Source: Candidatus Poseidoniaceae archaeon
GTDB taxonomy: Archaea > Thermoplasmatota > Poseidoniia > Poseidoniales > Poseidoniaceae
Reading direction: 5' to 3'
DNA length: 20,579 nt
Assembly (NCBI GenBank): GCA_028822955.1
Contig: JAPKCL010000023.1
Coordinates: 1 to 20,579, forward strand
Both the position numbers and the translations under genes were made by a program. The notes below the pieces were generated by a model. It was not told the DNA's origin. It searched no databases and saw only the letters and a program-made list of their open reading frames with translations. Below, piece after piece: positions 13,894 through 20,579 of this stretch (its first letter is position 1; each line of letters starts with the position of its first letter).

Positions 13894-15827
13894 GACTCGT
13901 CTTCATCGAAGGAAAGCCCTGCCATGTCGCCAGTTTGAATGGTCCATTGGCTGGCATAGACGCCATTCGCTGCGACCAAGTCATCGTGAACTCCTCGTTC
14001 AACAACTGCCCCATCAACCATGGAAAGAATCTCATTTGCATTGCGAATGGTACTCAATCGGTGAGCAACTGCGATGGTCGCTCGGTCGCTACCACTTGCA
14101 AGGAGGTTCTCCTGAATCCTTCGCTCAGTTTCTGCATCAAGCGCACTTGAGGCTTCATCGAGAATCAATAGACTTGGTTGCTTGAGCAGGGCACGAGCAA
14201 GTGAAACACGAGCACGTTGACCGCCACTCAACTTGGCACCTCTGTCTCCAACCATTGTATCCAAACCGTTTTCCAGTTCTTGAATGAAATCCCAAGCCCC
14301 TGCAAGTTTGAGAGCAGTGCCGAGTTCTTCATCGGTTGATTCTTGATTATATCTCACATTGTCACTTACAGTCCCATAGAACAGGAACGGCTCTTGGCTG
14401 ACGAATCCAATTTTATCACGAACAGAGTGAAGAGTGAAATCGTAGAGTGAACGGCCGTTAATCAAAACTTCTCCACTGTCCGGCACATAGTAACTCATCA
14501 AGAGTTTGAGAATTGTGGTTTTGCCTGCACCGGTGTGGCCCATAACTCCGAGGAAGTCTCCGCCTTCTGCTTTGAAAGAGATTCCACTCAAAACTTTGAT
14601 TGATGTACCAGGATAGGTGAAGTGAACATCCTTAAATTCTACAGAAACAATAGCTTCATTCAATTCAATAGCATCGGGTTTATCGAAAATCGTCGGTTCT
14701 AAATCGATAGTAGCAAAGACACGCTTTGCTGCTGCTTCACCTCGCTGAAGTTGGTTGATAAGAATACCAAAAATAAACATAGGCATGGTCATTCTTGTAC
14801 TAATGAGCAAAAAAGTCACCAATTCACCTGTAGAGATTTCACCTTCACCGGCGAGAAATCCGCCTGCGGTAACCAACAATCCAAACGCAATTCCTGCAAT
14901 AACGTAAATCATTGGTAAAAACCGGTTCCGATCACGACTCGCACCCATTGCTTGGTCTCGGTAATTACCTGATTCGCGACCGACTCTTTCGGATTCCCAT
15001 GCCTGTGCATTGTATGCTTGAACAACAGAGATTCCGGAAATGAGGTTTTCTAAAACCGCATTAATATCGCCGGTTGATTCGCGTTGTTTGCGGTATTTGC
15101 GCTGAACTCGAGTTGAAAACCAATACACGCAGGGAATAATGAGAAGAATCGGTCCGAACAAGATTCCTGCTAATTTGATCGACATTGAAGCCAAGATTAC
15201 AAATGCAGTCAGAAACGTAAAGACGATTCGAATAATAGATGTTGAAGAGTCCGATACCACATCTTCTAATTGATTGACGTCACTTGAGAGAATTGACATC
15301 AGTTGTCCGGTTTGACGCATATCGTAGTAGGAGGCTTCCATGTCGATTAACGAACGAGTTGCATCCATTCGCAAATCGTGCTGAATGTTGTAACCAAGTG
15401 TTTGCCATGAATATTCTGAAATACCTTGGAAAAAGGCGAGCATCACAAACCCTGTAAAGATCATTACACCATAGCCAATAGCCGGTTCTGAGTGAATTGC
15501 ATTGATTGCATCTTGAACAAACATCGGCCCGACCATTATATCGGATGTGAAGTAATCGACAGCCCACCCAATTGCTACAAAAGGAACTAAGTCGACAACT
15601 CGAGCACATGCATTTCCAAGAAATCCTGCAACAAGTCGGCGAGGGTATCTGAAAGCATAAGGTACGACCCGCCAAACTTGACTACCGAGTACTTGAGTTG
15701 CCTCGTTGATTTCCTCAGGTTCGAGTGATTGAACCTTCGAACCTCGACTACCATGACCTGACATATCTCTAGCGCATAATTCGTGCTTCTTGAACCCTCT
15801 CAACGGCTGCACCTGTTGGACTTGCAT
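13890..15827 (-). CDS. ABC exporter, fused transmembrane and ATPase domains (type IV, MsbA/lipid A or multidrug type)
   Basis: A half-transporter of 645 aa. The transmembrane domain spans about residues 55-365 with six helices. The ATPase domain has Walker A GHTGAGKTT (430-438), Q-loop Gln478 in FVSQEPFLF, signature LSGGQ (533-537), Walker B LLILDE (553-558) and H-loop His589. It would work as a homodimer and use ATP to push a lipid or hydrophobic compound outward; the substrate is not predictable. An acidic tail (SFDEDES) ends the protein. Two starts are possible: ATG 15827, or ATG 15764, which drops 21 residues without family features; no ribosome site decides. It is divergent to the subtilase gene and convergent to the 106 aa gene. 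Confidence 0.92.
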   Translation of the reverse strand: MQVQQVQPLRGFKKHELCARDMSGHGSRGSKVQSLEPEEINEATQVLGSQVWRVVPYAFRYPRRLVAGFLGNACARVVDLVPFVAIGWAVDYFTSDIMVGPMFVQDAINAIHSEPAIGYGVMIFTGFVMLAFFQGISEYSWQTLGYNIQHDLRMDATRSLIDMEASYYDMRQTGQLMSILSSDVNQLEDVVSDSSTSIIRIVFTFLTAFVILASMSIKLAGILFGPILLIIPCVYWFSTRVQRKYRKQRESTGDINAVLENLISGISVVQAYNAQAWESERVGRESGNYRDQAMGASRDRNRFLPMIYVIAGIAFGLLVTAGGFLAGEGEISTGELVTFLLISTRMTMPMFIFGILINQLQRGEAAAKRVFATIDLEPTIFDKPDAIELNEAIVSVEFKDVHFTYPGTSIKVLSGISFKAEGGDFLGVMGHTGAGKTTILKLLMSYYVPDSGEVLINGRSLYDFTLHSVRDKIGFVSQEPFLFYGTVSDNVRYNQESTDEELGTALKLAGAWDFIQELENGLDTMVGDRGAKLSGGQRARVSLARALLKQPSLLILDEASSALDAETERRIQENLLASGSDRATIAVAHRLSTIRNANEILSMVDGAVVERGVHDDLVAANGVYASQWTIQTGDMAGLSFDEDES

Positions 15828-15865
15828 ACAAATGATTCAAAAAGGAGGTCGGACGGTCGAAATGC

Positions 15866-18800
15866 ATGACGCAGAGCCACAGTATGCGAGCAATAATATT
15901 TTCAGCATTGATGCTGATTCAAGTATTAGCACCTATCACCTACGCAGCCTCCTCTTTCGATACTAAAATGGTCATTGAAACTGAAGTCGATTTAGAACTG
16001 CTGAATGCAATTGGTTTGGCTCCGAGTGGAGAGATGGCACATGGCTGGTTCAACCCCGCAGATGGCGTTGGAGAAATCAACCTGCTATTCCGTGACATGG
16101 GTGTTATCGCCGTTGAAGATTGGTCTGTATGGACGAGCCAAAGTTCAAAATTAACTGGATGGTACGTTCTTACACATGAATATCCAATTCCAACTGAATG
16201 GTTCAATGAATTGAATGATGCAGGTATCGATTGTTTCACGTACATGCCGCCAAATGGATTCCAATGTGAACTGAATGGCCATACAACTGCAGAGCTTGAA
16301 GAATTAGAAGTCGAAGGTTTAGTCCAACTCGATGCAGTCGACAAACTTCGAGAAGATTTAGTCCGAGGCGTCCTTGGCCAAGAAAAACTATTCACCAATC
16401 CATACTCTATTGAAGGGAAAGCAATTGTAAGTATAGTCCTCTCAAGTACTGAACTACCTGACGGTATTGGACAGCGTGATGACATTGTCATCGATTCACA
16501 TTCAGGACGATTTGTTACCGCTGTAGCAGATACTTCTGGAATCGCGTGGCTCGCTTCAAACGAAGCGATAGAATGGATTGAAACTAAACCCTACTTCACG
16601 CTGAACAACGATGTTGCTGCAACGATTATTCATGCTGACGACCTACAAAACTCTGTCACCATGAGTGGACTAAATTCGGGGTGGGGTTCGCTTGACGGGA
16701 GTGGAATAATTGTCACAGTAGGTGATACTGGACTTGACAACGGTGTAAACAATTCAGGCATGCACCCAGATTTTGCTGACCACATCAAAGGTATTCTTTC
16801 ATTCCCAGTCCCAGCATCAGGATGTGCCTGGACTGGAGGCAATCCTGGCTCTTGTGACGATGGAGCAATCGATGACCATGGACACGGTACGCACGTAGCA
16901 GGTTCAGTCTTGGGAGATGGAACGACCTGGACGAATGTGAAAGGCATGGCTCCTGAAGCGCAATTACTCGTTCATGCTCTCGAATACAACGGTGGACTCG
17001 GTGGGATTCCAAACGACCTCGGGGAGATGTTCGACTTAGCAGCAGCAAATGGGAGCCGAGTTCACACAAATTCTTGGGGGTCAAACGTGGCTGGAGCATA
17101 TACGACCAGTTCGATGCAATCCGATATGAGTACACTCGAACACGACAATCTGGTCATCATGTATGCTGCGGCAAACGAGGGCACAGACGCTGATGGAGAC
17201 GGTAAAATAGACGAAGATAGCATGGGGTCACCGGCAACTGCCAAGAACGTTATTTCGATAGGTGCCAGTGAAAACCTCCGCTCGAATGCAACCGGTTCTT
17301 GGCCGACTTGGGCATCTGACAATGCCTCGGGAATGGCGGTATTCTCATCACGAGGTCCTACCGACGATAATCGCTTGAAACCTGATTTCTCGGCACCTGG
17401 GACCAACATCCTCTCTACGAAATCTCGTTCATCAGGGGGAAGTGGTGACTACACATTCATGAGTGGAACGAGTATGGCAACACCTGTATCTGCAGGAGCA
17501 ACTGCACTACTTTTACAACACTTAATCGATAATCTCAATGAATCGAACCCTTCGTCTGCTTTGATCAAGGGAATCTTTGCCGCTACTTCTGTCGATATGG
17601 CTGGGCAATACGGTGATGTCACAGATGGTGCGGGTCAAACTGCTCCAAACAATCACGAAGGTTGGGGGCGCATTCATCTGCTCAACGCTACTTCTGCTTC
17701 GTTTGTTGACCGTGAATCTTTGTCGACTGGTGAAGAACGTGGATGGAGTATTAACGTTCCATCTGCAGCACCAACAATGCAAATCATGCTTTCATACAAC
17801 GATGCCACGAGTAGCCCAGTTGTATCCGCTAATTTGGTCAACGATGTTGACCTTTCAATCAAAGACCCAAGTGGAACCTGGACCAATTTATCTGACAACA
17901 TCAACAATCTCAAGGGATTGACTTTTGCTTCACCTGCCCAAGGAGTTTGGGAAATTCACGTGGTAGGAACATCTGTTGCATCTGGCGTCCCTCAATTCTT
18001 CTCAGTCGCTATCAACTCTGGCTACCTCATGGTCAACTTGACTCAAGATGCTGACTTTGATGGAACTGTAGACGAAAATGACCAATGTGCGTTTACCTTT
18101 GGGACTTCAGTTCACGACCGCCAAGGATGTCCCGATACTGACGGAGATGGATATTCAGACCCTGCCAGTAATTGGAGCATTGCTCAAGGCGCAGATGTGT
18201 TCATCGCTGACAACACACAATGGGCTGACCAAGATGGGGATGGCTACGGAGATAACTCAATAGGAACCAATCCTGATGGTTGCCCTTCAATCGTTGGAAC
18301 TTCGACAGGAGACCGATACGGTTGTATCGATACGGATATGGATACATTCTCAGATGCTGAAAGTAATCTTGGAGGTTGGACCATTGCTCAAGGCGCAGAT
18401 GCGTGTATCAGTGTTGTAGGAACTTCGACAGGAGACCGAAATGGTTGCCCTGATGAAGATGGTGGCACCTACAGCGACCCAGACCCAAGTGGAACAAACG
18501 GCTCAGTTTGGCTTGTTTCCAATGGCGCTGATGCTTTCCTCGGTGATAACTCGCAATGGAATGATACTGATAGCGATGGATTTGGAGACAATCCACCTCC
18601 AGCAACCCTCGGCGATGCATGCCCTACAGTCACTGGTACTTCTTTGGCAGACCGCATTGGTTGTACCGATACCGATGGTGACGGCTATTCTGATGCCGAC
18701 CTTATTTGGTTAGCCCACCCAACCGGAACTGCAGACGCATTCCCCAACGACATTACCCAATGGCTCGATACCGACGGTGATGGTTATGGTGACAATCAAA

Positions 18801-20579
18801 CTGGAAATAATCCGGATTCATGCCCTATTGACTCTTCCATTGGAACTCGTTCGACCATTGACCGCTTTGGTTGCTCTGACAGTGATGGTGACGGATACTC
18901 AGATGCTGATGCAAATTGGCCCGCACACCCAATCGGGTCTGCCGATGCATTCCCAATTACTCCAACTCAATGGCATGATTCTGATGGCGACTCTTACGGA
19001 GATGAACCACTCGGTGCATATCCAGACGTTTGTGTCACCGTTGCAGGAACATCCTCTCAAGACAGACTAGGGTGCCCAGATACCGATAACGATGGATATT
19101 CAGACCCGGACCCGCTTGGAAATAACGGTTCAGTTTGGACAACAAGCAATGGCGCAGACGTCTGGCCAAACGAGCCATCACAATGGGTCGATACGGATGC
19201 TGATGGCTATGGAGACAATCCAGCCGGTGTATTCCCCGACCACTGTGTGACGGTCTCCGGCACTTCGACCAGCGACCGATACGGTTGTCCGGATACCGAC
19301 GGCGATACCTATTCCAACCCAGATGCCGGATTCACGAGTGCAGAGGGAGCCGATATCGCTCCAAGTGACCCACTTCGTTGGTCCGATTTCGATAATGACG
19401 GTGTGTCTGACCAAATCGATGACGCTTGTCCAATGTTCTTCGGAAACTCCAGTGTTGACCGTATGGGTTGCCCCGATACTGACGGTGATGGGTATTCCGA
19501 CCCAGAACCGAATTGGACACCCGCTGGCAATGGCTCAGATGCTTTCAAGACCGATCCGACCCAATGGACCGATGCTGATGGTGATGGATTTGGCGATAAT
19601 GCAACTGGAAACTTAGCTGATGATTGCCCGTCAATACCAGGCGAATCATGGCAAAATAATACGCTTGGATGTGTGGATACGGACCAAGACGGTTGGGCAG
19701 ACCAAGAAGACGCTCAAGTCAACGACTCAACCCAATGGTCGGATATTGACGGTGACGGATTCGGAGACAACTCGGGCGGAACAACACCCGATGCTTGTAT
19801 TAATCTCGCTGGAAATTCCACTCTTGGAAACCGAATGGGTTGCCCAGATACCGATGGCGACGGATGGGACGATGTGATCGACCTCCTGCCAAACCTTGCC
19901 AACCAATGGCTTGACCAAGACGGCGATGGATACGGAGACAATGCAACTGGACCTCAACCTGATGCCTGTCCAGGACTCGCCGGAAACTCAACGATTGACC
20001 GCTACGGATGTGTCGACGACGACGGCGATGGAATGTCAAATGATAGCGATGCTTTCCCGAACGACCCGACCCGCACTCAAGACACCGACGGAGATGGTTT
20101 TGATGACCTCGAAGATGATTGTATCAATTCAGCCGGAAATTCAACTGTTGACCGAAAGGCCTGCCCAGATACTGACGGCGACGGATATTCAGACCCAACG
20201 CTTCCAGATGGAAACATACCTGGATGGAACAGTACTAATGGTGCCGATGCACTTCCTTCCAACCCAACTCAATGGAACGATAGTGATGGTGATGGATACG
20301 GTGAAAACGCCTTAGGAACTGAACCCGATGCCTGTCCAACAGTCGAAGGATATTCCAATCTTGACGTCTTTGGATGTCCCGATGAAGATAACGATGGTTC
20401 ATCACAAAGCGGAGATTTATTCCCGGATGATTCGACTCAGTGGTCGGATATTGACGGTGATGGGTTTGGAGATAATCCAAACGGAACGCAACCAGATAAT
20501 TGTACGATGGTAATTGGAACCTCTTACCTTGACGTCTATGGATGCCTCGATTCTGATAACGATGGAGCAAGCGATACCA
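15866..20579 (+). CDS. Giant secreted subtilisin-like (S8) protease with calcium-binding repeats (C-terminus beyond window)
   Basis: 1571 codons are open up to the window end. A signal peptide (about residues 7-28, ending TYAA) is followed by a propeptide-like region (~30-265). The S8 triad is complete: Asp287 in VGDTGLD, His340 in HGHGTHVAGS, Ser536 in SGTSMATP; the oxyanion Asn437 lies in AAANEG. Residues ~615-725 look like the jelly-roll domain of KP-43-type subtilases (VDLSIKDPSG ... GVWEIHVVG). From residue 728 on come repeated DxDxDG calcium loops (separate entry). It should be exported, matured by prodomain removal and stabilised by calcium outside the cell, degrading dissolved or particle-bound protein. 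ATG 15866 is used; ATG 15884 (residue 7) is an alternative that starts right at the signal peptide. AAAGGAGGT lies at 15841-15849, rather far. Confidence 0.93.
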   Translation, partial: MTQSHSMRAIIFSALMLIQVLAPITYAASSFDTKMVIETEVDLELLNAIGLAPSGEMAHGWFNPADGVGEINLLFRDMGVIAVEDWSVWTSQSSKLTGWYVLTHEYPIPTEWFNELNDAGIDCFTYMPPNGFQCELNGHTTAELEELEVEGLVQLDAVDKLREDLVRGVLGQEKLFTNPYSIEGKAIVSIVLSSTELPDGIGQRDDIVIDSHSGRFVTAVADTSGIAWLASNEAIEWIETKPYFTLNNDVAATIIHADDLQNSVTMSGLNSGWGSLDGSGIIVTVGDTGLDNGVNNSGMHPDFADHIKGILSFPVPASGCAWTGGNPGSCDDGAIDDHGHGTHVAGSVLGDGTTWTNVKGMAPEAQLLVHALEYNGGLGGIPNDLGEMFDLAAANGSRVHTNSWGSNVAGAYTTSSMQSDMSTLEHDNLVIMYAAANEGTDADGDGKIDEDSMGSPATAKNVISIGASENLRSNATGSWPTWASDNASGMAVFSSRGPTDDNRLKPDFSAPGTNILSTKSRSSGGSGDYTFMSGTSMATPVSAGATALLLQHLIDNLNESNPSSALIKGIFAATSVDMAGQYGDVTDGAGQTAPNNHEGWGRIHLLNATSASFVDRESLSTGEERGWSINVPSAAPTMQIMLSYNDATSSPVVSANLVNDVDLSIKDPSGTWTNLSDNINNLKGLTFASPAQGVWEIHVVGTSVASGVPQFFSVAINSGYLMVNLTQDADFDGTVDENDQCAFTFGTSVHDRQGCPDTDGDGYSDPASNWSIAQGADVFIADNTQWADQDGDGYGDNSIGTNPDGCPSIVGTSTGDRYGCIDTDMDTFSDAESNLGGWTIAQGADACISVVGTSTGDRNGCPDEDGGTYSDPDPSGTNGSVWLVSNGADAFLGDNSQWNDTDSDGFGDNPPPATLGDACPTVTGTSLADRIGCTDTDGDGYSDADLIWLAHPTGTADAFPNDITQWLDTDGDGYGDNQTGNNPDSCPIDSSIGTRSTIDRFGCSDSDGDGYSDADANWPAHPIGSADAFPITPTQWHDSDGDSYGDEPLGAYPDVCVTVAGTSSQDRLGCPDTDNDGYSDPDPLGNNGSVWTTSNGADVWPNEPSQWVDTDADGYGDNPAGVFPDHCVTVSGTSTSDRYGCPDTDGDTYSNPDAGFTSAEGADIAPSDPLRWSDFDNDGVSDQIDDACPMFFGNSSVDRMGCPDTDGDGYSDPEPNWTPAGNGSDAFKTDPTQWTDADGDGFGDNATGNLADDCPSIPGESWQNNTLGCVDTDQDGWADQEDAQVNDSTQWSDIDGDGFGDNSGGTTPDACINLAGNSTLGNRMGCPDTDGDGWDDVIDLLPNLANQWLDQDGDGYGDNATGPQPDACPGLAGNSTIDRYGCVDDDGDGMSNDSDAFPNDPTRTQDTDGDGFDDLEDDCINSAGNSTVDRKACPDTDGDGYSDPTLPDGNIPGWNSTNGADALPSNPTQWNDSDGDGYGENALGTEPDACPTVEGYSNLDVFGCPDEDNDGSSQSGDLFPDDSTQWSDIDGDGFGDNPNGTQPDNCTMVIGTSYLDVYGCLDSDNDGASDT
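18047..20579 (+). repeat. At least 14 thrombospondin type 3-like calcium-binding repeats within the subtilase
   Basis: Each unit combines DTDGDGYSD, a variable linker often with GADAFP and TQW, DxDGDGYGDN, then PDxCP and a GTSxxDRxGC landmark. Fourteen such GC landmarks are seen from about 18114 to 20530, spaced 120-218 nt (40-73 aa). Asp/Asn at alternate positions form EF-hand-like calcium loops. Two Cys per unit (PDxCP and RxGCxD) probably pair as disulfides. Units have diverged, so this is a protein repeat rather than an exact DNA tandem repeat, and it continues past the window. Confidence 0.9.

Noticed and set aside
18047..20579. Many short ORFs on both strands, several alike on the minus strand, and a possible CRISPR or tandem DNA repeat
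   Set aside because: They are out-of-frame readings of the repeated calcium-loop codons. Repeat units are diverged, 120-218 nt apart and lie in one coding frame, unlike CRISPR repeats and spacers.

Overview
The window looks like a piece of a marine planktonic archaeal chromosome, most likely Marine Group II Euryarchaeota (Candidatus Poseidoniales). This is an inference, not a match to a reference. Archaeal information-processing genes sit together: PCNA sliding clamp, Nop5 and fibrillarin of the box C/D RNP, and transcription factor S. Mixed in are bacterial-type genes (Fpg/MutM glycosylase, LysE-type exporter) and large secreted peptidases. Several upstream regions carry archaeal BRE/TATA-like elements, and many starts have Shine-Dalgarno-like sequences.

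Layout. 1-1033 (-): 5' part of a secreted M28 zinc aminopeptidase with a lipobox, cut by the window edge; it reads as one open frame. 1034-1328: gene-free, with a tRNA-like remnant. 1329-5486: an accessory-looking block, made of a T5orf172/MUG113 (GIY-YIG-like) protein on + and, convergent to it, a tight four-gene operon on - (262 aa acidic unknown, 73 aa, 181 aa papain/C39-like putative cysteine peptidase, 511 aa unknown with a methyltransferase-like segment). 5536-5694 (-): two tRNA-Arg genes (GCG and TCG) 15 nt apart. 5695-6042: gene-poor, with a hairpin and a BRE/TATA-like promoter placed for a leaderless 20-codon ORF. 6043-6933 (-): CDP-alcohol phosphatidyltransferase. 7196-8124 (+): a 64 aa protein and a LysE family transporter.

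8125-10777 (-): nop5-flpA-mutM cluster, with the DNA repair glycosylase directly behind the rRNA 2'-O-methylation genes. 10918-11277 (+): transcription factor S. 11399-12139 (-): PCNA. 12354-13493 (+): membrane GT2 glycosyltransferase, then a small membrane protein that converges with an ABC exporter (13890-15827, -). 15866-20579 (+): a giant secreted subtilisin-like protease with a propeptide, S8 domain, jelly-roll-like domain and at least 14 calcium-binding thrombospondin type 3-like repeats, running off the right edge.

The secreted M28 and S8 peptidases fit a protein-degrading heterotroph. The best candidate for something undescribed is the four-gene operon at 2387-5486 with its convergent GIY-YIG-like neighbour, between a tRNA-like remnant and functional tRNA genes.
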